A stretch of 10,607 nucleotides of DNA from Hyphochytrium catenoides (Eukaryota > Sar > Hyphochytriomycetes > Hyphochytriales > Hyphochytriaceae), in assembly GCA_900088475.1 (NCBI GenBank), contig FLMG01000754.1, positions 1 through 10,607 on the forward strand, in the 5' to 3' direction. Shown piece by piece: positions 1 through 7,640 of this stretch. Positions within the stretch are counted from its first letter, which is position 1, and each line of letters opens with the position of its first letter. Both the position numbers and the translations under genes were made by a program. The notes under the pieces were generated by a model that saw nothing but the letters and a program-made list of their open reading frames with translations, was not told where the DNA came from and made no database searches.

Positions 1-767
1 GACCATTGGCACGGTGGATGCTAAGCATCGCACCGCTCATACAAGTAGGCCGCTCCCTTTCCTTATGCTCGGTCCCTTTTCGCCGCCCTTTATCTAACCC
101 CCTGCCCTACTCCTAACCCTAACACTGTTCTACCCGTTCTTTAACCTGCTCACTATTCCGCTCACTAAACTGCTTACTAACCCCGCAGAACCCGCTCCAA
201 CACGCTAACTACCCTCGCTCACTAACTCCCTTGCTGACCAACTCCCTATCCCGCTGCCCACTGTCCTTTTTAGTAGTTGCCCTATGCTTAACTCCTCAGC
301 TCTAACCAGCTGCCCTTGCTTCCCATGCCGGCTCCAACACGCGAACTACCCTCTCTTTACCTCGCTCGCTGACCGACTCCCTATCGCGCTGCTTTTTTAA
401 CGCGCTACTCTCTCCCTCTTACCGATGGCCCTTCTCTTATCTGGCTGCCATTTTTCTAAGTAGCTGCCCTGTGTTTAATTCCGCAGCCCTAACCAGCTGC
501 CCTTGCCAGCTGCCCAGCCCTGGTATTATATTCCCACCTGCTTGGTATTTTCGCGGGTGCCCTAATGCTTATCACCCACCCCTACTTACCTCTTCCCTAC
601 CTACCTTCTACCCGCACTCCCCTATTTCACCCTTTCGACTTCTCTACTCCTTTTCGCGATTTCCATCCTCCGAACAAATATTCTTGGTGCTTTCCCTCCC
701 TGGCACCAACTCCCGTCCTCATTATCTTCAAAACCTTGATAGAGCTCCCCTTCTTAGCAACATTCAG
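1..767. repeat. C/T-rich degenerate repeat region with telomere-like words
   Basis: No gene is supported here. The plus strand is strongly C/T-rich and built from short recurring words such as CCCTAAC, CGCTCACTAA and GACCAACTCCCTATC. CCTAACCCTAAC occurs at 112-123, resembling two telomere-type units, but there is no clean array. From about 590 to 767 the strand becomes a long pyrimidine tract ending in CAG at 765-767, which looks like the 3' end of an intron or a 5' flank of the coding-like stretch that follows. Open frames of 60-100 codons here have the skewed Ser/Pro/Leu composition expected from C/T-rich DNA and are not called. Subtelomeric origin is an inference only. Confidence 0.5.
193..510 (+). 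repeat. Diverged direct duplication, two copies
   Basis: Copy one starts near 193 (CGCTCCAACACGCTAACTAC) and copy two near 330 (GGCTCCAACACGCGAACTAC). Both continue with GACC(A/G)ACTCCCTATC (236 and 371), then a TAGTTGCCCT / TAGCTGCCCT block, and end in CTAACCAGCTGCCCTT (about 302-317 and 489-504). The offset grows from about 137 to about 187 bases, so copy two carries roughly 50 extra bases. A shorter echo, TGCCCTAATGCTTA, occurs near 559. This is an old tandem duplication rather than a fresh satellite. Confidence 0.6.
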
Positions 768-1208
768 TAGATAGACTTGCAGAGCTTGCCCAATGCTTCG
801 AAGACGAGTGTGGCGCTGCAAGGAGTCTCTGTTCCGGTTGCAATGTGCGGGTGGCCATCTTAGGTTAAAAAGATCCAAAGCAGCCGGAAACAGCCTTGTA
901 CTGCATTGAGTGTATGCCCTCAAACGAACTTGCAGGAAAGGCGCGTCTTTTGATTTCCAAGCATATCTCAGAATTCTACACCTTCCTTCAGCGCTACACC
1001 GTCGAGCGTTTGCCGTGGCGTTCGACCTGGAGACTTGCGCCTAACTGTTGTTCCAGGTTATAGTCTACCAGGAGGAAAGCAAGTGCTGGACAAGGCTATC
1101 AAGGACGGGAGATTTAAGAGGAGACAGATCGATCGTAGCCGCACTCCAGAATGCAAAATAGTGGTTCAAACAAGTAGAAATGGTGAGGAAAAGAAAGGAG
1201 AAACGTGA
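768..1208 (+). pseudogene. Coding-like remnant with two CxxC pairs, product unknown
   Basis: From 768 one frame reads as a normal-looking protein to about 1010, with a single in-frame TAA at 866-868. Before the TAA are DRLAELAQCFEDECGAARSL and CSGC; after it are LYCIEC and then KHISEFYTFLQRYTVERLP. The CxxC pairs lie about 23 residues apart, as in some zinc-ribbon or treble-clef folds. Between about 1010 and 1060 the best frame moves by one base; the new frame gives GGKQVLDKAIKDGRFKRRQ and ends at TGA 1206-1208. The CAG at 765-767 after a pyrimidine tract is a plausible splice acceptor. The family is not recognised. The minus-strand open frame over 627-923 is taken as a shadow because it lacks this composition. 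It may be a pseudogene, a gene with sequence errors, or an exon of a longer gene. Confidence 0.4.
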
Positions 1209-1330
1209 AGAAAGAGAGGGACGGAAGAGAGGGCCCCCATCATCAGTTGTCCTTCTCTCCTATTCTTATTTCAAGTTCTTCTTCGTATACATAGAACACA
1301 CAACCTTCCGTATTCTCCCTCATCTAATAG

Positions 1331-1800
1331 ACGATAGAGGGACAAGAAGAGAAAGGCACCAAAGAGCATCAGAAGGAGCGAGAAGAATAGAGGAACAGAG
1401 AAGAACAGAGAGATAGAGAAACGGAGGCAGTGGACATCCCTTGCGTCTCCTGACTATTATCGCTAGAAACGCAAGATGTGCCTCAGCAAGACATGAAATG
1501 AGAAGTTAGGGTTCTCTTGTCTTAAAAAAGTTGACGAGGGCAGAGCGAAACACTACCGCACTCCCTCTTCCTAAAGAAGAAGCGCCTCAGAAACTAGGAG
1601 CGAAAACGATAGAGGGACAGAGAGAGCAGAGAATAGATGGCCACTGTATCTCCTGAGTCGTAACGTTAAATGAGCAAGAAGTGCCTCAACGTGGAGTAGA
1701 TGTCCTCTTATCTTAAGGCTGTGGACGAGAGCGGAGAGAAACGCTACCTTACTCTCTCTTCATAAGCGAGAGGAGCTTCTGTGTTCCATCGTCTCCCTCT
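1331..1800 (+). repeat. Diverged tandem duplication, offset about 275 bases
   Basis: ACGATAGAGGGACA occurs at 1331 and again at 1606. The following DNA matches in order: a GTCTCCTGA / ATCTCCTGA block, AAGATGTGCCTCA / AAGAAGTGCCTCA, a TTCTCTTGTCTTAA / TCCTCTTATCTTAA block, GACGAGGGCAGAGCGAAACACTACC / GACGAGAGCGGAGAGAAACGCTACC (the latter about 1724-1747), and a CTCCCTCTTCCTAA / CTCTCTCTTCATAA block. Spacing varies by small indels. GA-rich DNA at 1875-1960 may be a third, poorer copy. Confidence 0.6.
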
Positions 1801-2020
1801 ATTTCTTCGCTTCCTCCCTCATAGCTCTGTGGGTCTTTCCTTGAGTTTGAAGATTCGTTCTTAGAGAGTATAAGAATAAGATAGATGGAGATTGTCTAGA
1901 AGGACAGAGTGAGAGCATGAGAGAGACGGAAGGAAGAGAGGGAATGCTCGGAGCAAGAAGTGGATAATGAATATCATGGAAAAAAGGAGACGCCACGCAT
2001 GTATTTATGGTACGTATAGG

Positions 2021-2104
2021 GGGAGAAAGAGAGAGAGAGGGAGAGAGAGACAGAGAGAGAGAGGGAGAGAGAGAGGGAGAGAGAGAGGGAGAGAGACAGA
2101 GAGG

Positions 2105-2138
<34 letters not shown>

Positions 2139-2159
2139 ATAGGGACGGAGAGGAGAGGT
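2021..2159 (+). repeat. GA microsatellite / polypurine tract
   Basis: Nearly uninterrupted (GA)n with interspersed GGGAGA and GACAGA variants. The purine run is broken only by a few C and T bases. Such tracts can form triplex (H-DNA) structures and are prone to slippage. Open frames across it on both strands are composition artefacts. Confidence 0.9.
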
Positions 2160-2379
2160 TGGATAAGGTGGGAGCAAAGGAAAGAGGTGGCAAATGAGTG
2201 TTGGTCAATTTATCTAAGCGGTGACTAGGGCTGGCTCACGGAAGACGGAACGTAGGGGAGGAGACAAAGAGCTGTCTAGCCATTGAGGCAAGAGAGAACA
2301 CAATAAGAAGGGTTATGAGGTAAGGAGAGGGCAAGATGAGGAGAGACGCAGATGGAAACTCAACCAGTCTTTCATATAG

Positions 2380-3180
2380 GTCTACGTGCCAACGTAAGTA
2401 CCAGCTAGGTGCCAGTAATGGTGCCTGCCATATGCCAGTTTAGGTGTCACCCGAGGAGCCAGTCTCGCTCTGCCCTCTGGGTACCAGTTAGCAGAATCCT
2501 GGATTCCAGCCTCAGGAGCCGCCTATGTATATTTACCAGCTCTGTCAAGCACGTACTGATGCAAGTCACGGGTCGCACTACTCTAGCTTCTAGCCTATCA
2601 GATGCGTCAGATAAGGCACCAACGTATTACGTAACCAGCTCAATGTCGGCCCTGATACCAGTTTGGGGAACTGCGTTTTATGCAGACCATAGGGGCGGCT
2701 AGATACCAACTCTGCGGTGCCAGTCTTGATGCGAGGAACCATAGGTGCCACCCTAGCTACGAGAATAGGGGCCAGAGCCAGCCTAGGTAACAACCTAGAT
2801 TGTACCAGTCCGTCGTCAAACTCAAGTGCCAGCCTAATTGCCCATGTTGGTGCCATTCTTTGTCCCAGCAGCCTTCATCCAGCCTTATGCCGGCTGTAGG
2901 TGGCAGCGTAGGTGCTCGGATGGGTGCCAACCTAGGTACTACTTTTACTGATGGATTCTACGTATGAGTAGCATTGGGATCACTCTAGAGCCAGCCTTAG
3001 GAGTCACACATATACATTACTTTAGATCACTAAACCCGACGATGAGCAGCCTACGTGCCGTAGCCCTGCACGCGAGCGCTACTCATTAGCTATTGTTCCA
3101 GCTTATATGTCAGTCTTCGTTGCCAGCCTAATGACAGAGATGAGGAGTCCGAGGTACGCCTAGGTGCCAGCAAAAAGGTG
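2380..3180 (+). repeat. Degenerate array on a CCTAGGTGCCAG-like word
   Basis: Across about 800 bases, variants of TAGGTGCCAG(CCT) recur every few tens of bases: CTAGGTGCCAG at 2405, TTTAGGTGTCACC near 2440, ATAGGTGCCACC near 2750, GCCAGCCTAGGTAAC near 2776, AGTGCCAGCCTAA near 2824, GGTGCCAACCTAGGTAC near 2924, GTTGCCAGCCTAA near 3119 and CGCCTAGGTGCCAGC near 3157. The CCTAGG core is itself palindromic. Spacing is irregular and many copies are damaged, so this is an eroded minisatellite or a cluster of similar binding sites, not a clean array. Open frames of up to about 97 codons inside it are not credible genes. Confidence 0.6.
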
Positions 3181-3358
3181 CTATTCCTGAGGCCACCTAA
3201 TTCCCATCCTTAGGTGTAAACATAGTGCGAGCCCGCTTCGGCTCCTCTGAGAGACCGAAGATTGTCCACCTGGCATATTGGTCAGTCAACAACGTCTTCG
3301 AATGAAGCATCCTTTGACCTCTCTGCCTTGTTTTTCTTTTACTTTGCGCTGCCTGACA
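3181..3358 (+). other. Possible intron 3' end or gene flank
   Basis: No gene is seen. The last part, from about 3326, is pyrimidine-rich (TTGTTTTTCTTTTACTTTGC) and ends in GACAG at 3355-3359 immediately before a coding-like stretch. This is the usual look of a spliceosomal 3' splice site. No matching donor could be assigned. Confidence 0.25.
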
Positions 3359-3930
3359 GACGCTCAGCTGGCGCAGGCGACCTCCAACCTGACCTCGGTG
3401 CTGTCTGTCGTACCGCCTGCCCGGCCCATCGCCTAGGAGCCACTCACCTTATTTGAGTCTTACCATGGCTGAAGATGGAGATGGAAGTGATGGACCGAGG
3501 GGCTGCTGCGGTGGTGACCTTATATTTTTTCCTTAAGGTCTGGTTCTTGTCCTACCCTTGGCGGTGGCTCATCATCCTTTTAGGCAATAGAAGGCGTTGG
3601 AGGAGAAAACAAGGGAAAAGAGAAAGCTCAGGCCGTCAAGTCGTCACTCTTAGCTGCCTTGAAAGGAGGATCTTCAAGCCTTTCTCTCCTTGACATTGTC
3701 ATTAAGCCAGCGTCACGTTCCACTGTCACTTCTACCTTGACGAAAGAGCTAAGGGGAGCCAGTATCTTGCCTTCAGCCTGAGCATCTGCGCCTCCTTCGA
3801 GGTCTTATCTTTCTCCTTATCATACGAGGCTCGTTTGCTGGCTGCTGCCGTTGCCTGTCATGTTGTTATAGCAGCGCAGATAATCTGTCTATGTGTCTCC
3901 ATCACTTCCCTGCTCACCTAGTTACATCAT
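3359..3930 (+). pseudogene. Coding-like blocks with a possible membrane segment, product unknown
   Basis: Three blocks read like protein. Block one (3359-3469) contains DAQLAQATSNLTSVLSVVPP and is cut by TAG at 3434-3436, then continues EPLTLFESYHG to TGA 3470. Block two (3584-3778), after a TTTTAG that could be a splice acceptor, contains KGKEKAQAVKSSLLAALKGG and SLLDIVIKPASRS. Block three is in another frame (about 3754-3918, stop TAG 3919). It contains SYEARLLAAAV followed by a hydrophobic run of about 27 residues that could be a transmembrane helix. The change from block two to block three falls at a GGGG run near 3753. An ATG in good context (ACCATGG) sits at 3465, but its frame soon closes. 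No family is recognised. It could be exons of one membrane protein gene or decayed coding DNA. Confidence 0.3.
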
Positions 3931-4073
3931 CACCACCATCAAAGCTACTCCTTCTAATCATTCCTGAAGGAGGCCATGGCAGACGTGGGGCTGAGAACTG
4001 AGGACCTGGGTAAAGGACGGGCAATACTTCTTCTGTCCTCTGTCCAATTACGAGCTGACACCCACTGTGACAG

Positions 4074-4594
4074 GTAGAGAAGCTCGCAGCCAAGCTCTGT
4101 CTATAATTAGTAGCAGGAAGTCACTGTAAGACACCGGTGAAGGCTCAATCTGGCCTTTTGCAGATTGCGAGACCGGAGGTAGGTCTCTGGCTCCGACCTG
4201 TGCTTCCTAAGCTGTTGGAACATGTGGGACTCTCACACTTGGGTTGCATTGATCAATGGGGCAAGCTGACAGGCATTGACTGGCAGCCAGTATAGGCGTC
4301 ACAAGATTTATGACACAAAGCCTCATCGTGTGACCACACTGGCACTTACACCACGTGCCTCAGAGGCATTTTGGGCCAGTGAACCTGGACAGATTTGACC
4401 ACATTCGTAGTTCTTTTCTTCTCCTTCCTTATCTTCTTGCTTCTATCATATTCTTCTTACTCCTAAGAGCTCTCTTTGAAGTAGGTACCATGAGTAGGAC
4501 TCTTAGGCATAGGGACAGTGAGGTTACCATTTATCCTTCACTGCTCACTCCACTATCTTCAATGACATCAACAACAGTAGTGTCACACCATTGA
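4074..4594 (+). pseudogene. Coding-like blocks with a plausible 61-base intron, product unknown
   Basis: One frame is open from 4074 to TAG 4293 except for TAA at 4104-4106. It includes VEKLAAKLCL before that stop and LLQIARPEVGLWLRPVLPK and LGCIDQWGKLTGIDWQPV after it. The adjacent frame (4294-4395) then gives RRHKIYDTKPHRVTTLALTP before TGA 4396. A GTAGTT...CTCCTAAG segment at 4407-4467 has a strong pyrimidine tract and intron-like ends. Removing it joins to an open frame from 4469 to TGA 4592. Together with 3359-3930 this may be one gene, interrupted at several points. No domain is recognised, and part of the signal could be chance. Confidence 0.28.
4407..4467 (+). other. Candidate spliceosomal intron
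   Basis: It begins GTAGTT, runs through an almost pure pyrimidine stretch (TTCTTTTCTTCTCCTTCC), and ends TTACTCCTAAG. The length of 61 bases is typical of compact protist introns. A separate reading treats the same stretch as a Leu/Phe/Ile-rich membrane helix in the frame ending at 4594. The pyrimidine bias makes the intron reading more natural, but the transcript is needed to decide. Confidence 0.35.
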
Positions 4595-5408
4595 CCTTAG
4601 AAGATATCTTACAACCTCTTACTAGCAAGAACCTTCGCTTAATCTGTGCACTCGCTTCGTAAGGACCTTACTGTTCTTACATAAGCTATTATATTTTTCT
4701 ACGTAGACGATACGACGATTATCTACCATGACGCTCTACACATAAAGATCTACATACCCTAACTCCTGCGACCGAGAGTGGTAAGTGTCAGTAGTAGTAG
4801 CACTGGCGTCCAATGGCACTACTGGCCCACGCCCGGCAGAACAGTGGCGCGTTGTCGTCCGGGATATCGAGGGAATATGTCGCTAAGCTCAGGAAGCTTC
4901 GAAAGTGAGACCATTCAGCGTCACTCTTGGCCCCTGTCCCATGACGAGTCCAAGGTTGCTATGTCGATGTCCCACCCGTCAGTTCATTAGGGAAAAACAA
5001 GTGCTCAAGCCTGGTTGCTCAGAGTTCCAACCCTAGCCCATCCTTTTCCTCTTTCCCAAGTGAGAGAGCACGTTAAGACCTTCACTATCACCTGCAAGAC
5101 TCTAGTTTGACCGCTCTTATGCGTGTCTCTTGATAATCTGCCTCCGACCGGAGCCTTTCTACTGCCGCTGAGCTCAGTCCAATGGTTAGTGCCACCACTG
5201 GGTTGCGTCTAACCAATGGAGAACTCTGGCATGGCCTGGTAGGAGGTTTTAGGTTACGTGTCGCCTATGTTGGCGCCCATGGATAGCGGCTAGCGGAATC
5301 ATCTGTGCAGCCCAGAGCTCGGCGTGGTCAGTGCCGTTCAGCTAGACGGTGTGGTGCATGCTTCCTTCACGAAGAAGAAGCCAACGCCTCGTGCATGATC
5401 TTAGTTAG
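4595..5408. other. Region without a supportable gene
   Basis: Nothing convincing is seen. There is a short AGT repeat at about 4789-4799. A 28-codon plus-strand stretch at 4800-4883, just before TAA 4884, has mildly protein-like composition, and an open frame at 4778-4990 begins with GTG and looks Ser-rich and random. DNA around 5143-5225 weakly resembles 4191-4282 (shared CTCCGACC, GGGTTGC, CAATGG and CTGG words in order), which may be an old duplication or chance. Confidence 0.3.
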
Positions 5409-6065
5409 CCGGCAGCCCGTCCGCGTCCTTGTTCCTCGCTGCCTTCTTGTTTGACATGGGGGCTAGTGTCCCCGCTACCTCTTCTTCATAGACCATTCCC
5501 CCCACGTCCGAGCGCCTATCCTTCTTCGTTTGGTAGCATCTCACCTGGTCCGGAGGAAAAGTCGGCGCCAAAAGTTGATGCCGCGCACTTTTCACTCGGC
5601 AGACTGATAAGAACACCATCTCTTTCGTCATTATCACCCTGGGGATCATTGGGACCGAGGGACAAGAGGAACGGCAAGAGAGCAAGAAAAAAATATAGAG
5701 ATGATGTACAGCCCGGCAGGGCTGAGTAAGCCTAAGAATCATAGTAGGTCCCATTCGGAGCTATCGTCAAGAGGCACAGCTGTCAGACTTGAAGTCTTTG
5801 ACTGACGCCGACGCTATCATGAGAGGGCAACAGCCCTAACTATGGAGGACCGTCTGCTATCATCAAGGCAGGCAGCGGAGTAGCTATTGAATTGACAGGG
5901 AAAGTAGACACTATATTGAAATCTTAGCTGGGATTATTAGGGGCAATTGCCTGTCCTCCTCGCGCTCTGTAAAAACAAATGTAAGACATAGATACCGATG
6001 GACGGCATTGGTTCACCTCTTTCGACGACAGGGCTCTACATGCAGCCAATCAAAGAGAAGTGTGA
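5409..6065 (+). pseudogene. Coding-like gene remnant converging on the protease, product unknown
   Basis: The frame open at 5409-5726 carries SFGSISPGPEEKSAPKVDAA and RDKRNGKRARKKYRDD, a basic, possibly nuclear-localising patch, and ends at TAA 5727. The frame one base on continues with KPKNHSRSHSELSSRGTAV to TGA 5803; the next with DADAIMRGQQP to TAA 5837; and the next with GPSAIIKAGSGVAIELTGK. That last frame keeps a protein-like look across TAG 5925, TAA 5970 and TAA 5982, up to DIDTDGRHWFTSFDDRALHA and TGA 6063. All three frame changes go in the same direction (one base forward). The 3' end lies 30 bases from the protease stop, so the two are convergent. A 117-codon minus-strand frame with an ATG (5401-5754) covers part of it and is the main rival. 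The family is not recognised. Confidence 0.35.
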
Positions 6066-6095
6066 ACTCTAAGGAGCAGAGTTCCTTCCACCTGC

Positions 6096-7529
6096 TCACC
6101 AACATCCATATATCAGACAGCAGAACCACCCGCAAGGTGGTCGCTGGTCTGGTGTTGGAGCATGTGATGGAGTGCATGAGGGAGTGGGCGAGGGAGTGGG
6201 CGACGGAGTGGGGGAGGGAGTAGGCCCAGGAACAGAATTGACTCTCGGCGTGGGACTTGGGGTAGGCACTGAAGGTTGGAGAGACTGTCCAGGGCACTTG
6301 ACTGCATTGGAGGGGTCAAAGCCCGCCTTTTTGGCAGCCGCACACACGTTTACAAGCCCCTTGCCATAATAATCGTCACGACCAGGAGTACCGAGGTCCA
6401 TAGCCGTCTCTTCTAGCGCCTTGCGGACATCCAAATTGGTCCATCCGCGGCTTAAGCCATAACTCCAAACAATGGCTGCAGCCCCAGAAACGTGAGGTAC
6501 GGCCATCGAAGTCCCCGTCATGATGATGAAAGAACCATCAGGCCCATAACTTCCAATACCTTCACCTGGAGCAACAACGTCCACCTAATTGTTTCACTGG
6601 GAGCGACTGGACACTTGCCTGTTGGCATTGACCGAGCCCACTGACAACACACTGGGATAAGAGGCAGGATATTCGAATGATGAGTTTCCGGCATTGCCTG
6701 CAGCTGCGATAACTAGCACTCCCCGGTCGGCAAGGCTCTTGTATGCTGCAGCTTCCGTTTCTGAGAAGCGGATCCCGCCAGCACTCATGTTTATTATGAG
6801 TTTGCGTTGCCCGTCTCTTGCCTGCAGGTGTTCGCAGCAGCTAATATGTCTGACATCCAGTATCGGGAACAAGTGTTCGGAGACATGTTGGGAATATTTA
6901 CAATGTAAAGGTGGATGCCTGGAGCTACCGCCACGCGGGGATTTTGACGAGCAGCGCCGATGGTTCCAGCCACATGCGTACCATGTGGATCACAAGTTTC
7001 GTCAAAGTTTCCATATCCAGCGATAGAAGAGCCTTGGAAAGCAGGAATCCTGGCGGCTAGTCCTGAGTCAGGGACGCAGATCACTAGTTCCTCTCTTTTG
7101 ACTCCAGGCTTAACTGGGGTCTGCAGTGCTCCGATTAAGGACAAGCCGTACAAAGAATTCTGAATCACGGCATTAACATCGTAGGAGGCAGAAGACGAAC
7201 TCATTCCGTCGCGCTGAAGATCAAAAGGAATGACAGTCCGTATGACGTCCTCCTCAACCCTAGCGAACAGCTGACTTGCCCTAAGTCTCTTGAGCGCCGC
7301 TTCTGTTCTGACTTCAATCGCTTTGGCTCCAATACTTTGAAGAATATGCAGGGGCTTGATGTCTCGGTCGTCTTCAAGGAACCGAGTCACATTGAAGGCA
7401 TCGAAATGTCCTATTCTGGGATAGATGACGAACCGCGTAGAAGGGAGAGTATCTGCGGCGGCTTGGACGCCTACATTAGGGAGGTGCCCATCGGGCTAAG
7501 GCTATCAGGGTATATAAGCTCAGCCTCAT
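6096..7529 (-). pseudogene. Subtilisin-like serine protease (S8), reading frame broken
   Basis: This is a secreted endopeptidase of the subtilase family using an Asp-His-Ser triad. ATG 7529 begins a hydrophobic signal-like start (MRLSLYTLIALA). The propeptide-like part (about 7440-7170) includes TRFVIYPRIGHFDAF. Then come VICVPDSGL with the catalytic Asp at 7067-7069, DPHGTHVAGTIGA with His at 6983-6985, IINMSAGG, AAAGNAGN with the oxyanion-hole Asn at 6693-6695, VDVVAPGEG, and TGTSMAVPHVSGAAA with Ser at 6507-6509. A Pro/Thr/Ser linker and a short Cys-rich tail end at TGA 6096. All four key residues are present. The frame is broken between the signal-like start and the propeptide (about 7480-7505), again near 6800-6812 beside an AAA run, and by TGA 6594-6596 and TAG 6585-6587. 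Length is about 475 codons, normal for the family. The family is very likely; whether it is functional is open. Confidence 0.85.
6169..6225 (+). repeat. 12-base minisatellite encoding the protease Pro/Thr/Ser linker
   Basis: Four full and one partial copies of GGAGTG(G/C)(G/A)(C/T/G)GAG-type units occur at 6169-6180, 6181-6192, 6193-6204, 6205-6216 and 6217-6225. Read on the minus strand they encode PTPS repeats between the catalytic domain and the C-terminal Cys-rich tail. The period is a multiple of three, so copy-number change would lengthen or shorten the linker without shifting the frame. Confidence 0.8.
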
Positions 7530-7640
7530 CTTTCTTTATAAACGAGAAGCAACGTGCCACCACCACAGTAGCAGGGATAGCATCACACAAAACAGCTTCT
7601 GGGCAGTGCCGCGCGCTCTCGAAGAGCCCGTGCGGTCTGA

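Larger units (their letters stand above)
1209..2380. other. Purine-rich intergenic region
   Basis: The plus strand is dominated by A and G, with words such as AGAGGGACAGAGAG repeated throughout. Long open frames in it encode low-complexity Arg/Glu (plus) or Ser/Leu (minus) runs, which is what GA-rich DNA gives in any frame. I see no supportable gene. The region holds a diverged direct repeat and a GA microsatellite, listed separately. Confidence 0.55.

Noticed and set aside
471-774. Open frames of 99 and 69 codons in the C/T-rich left part
   Set aside because: Ser/Pro/Leu/Tyr-rich composition follows from the pyrimidine bias. Two frames are open at once and neither has a motif.
627-923. 98-codon minus-strand frame
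   Set aside because: It overlaps the more protein-like plus-strand frame with CxxC pairs, begins at TTG, and its C-terminal part is the complement of pyrimidine-rich DNA.
1967-2228. Four overlapping Arg/Glu- or Ser/Leu-repeat frames
   Set aside because: They are translations of a GA microsatellite, which is open in most frames on both strands.
2409-2899. Open frames of 60-97 codons on both strands in the CCTAGGTGCCAG region
   Set aside because: They mirror each other across strands and derive from the repeated word, with no independent coding signal.
4191-5225. Weak similarity between about 4191-4282 and 5143-5225
   Set aside because: Shared words are short and spacing differs; it cannot be told from chance by eye.
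6835-6900. 56-base GT-AG intron explaining the protease frame change near 6806
   Set aside because: It would remove the SDILAAANTCRQE helix, which matches the segment that precedes the NMS motif in subtilases.
6694-7163. Plus-strand open frames opposite the protease
   Set aside because: Antisense shadows of a conserved coding region.
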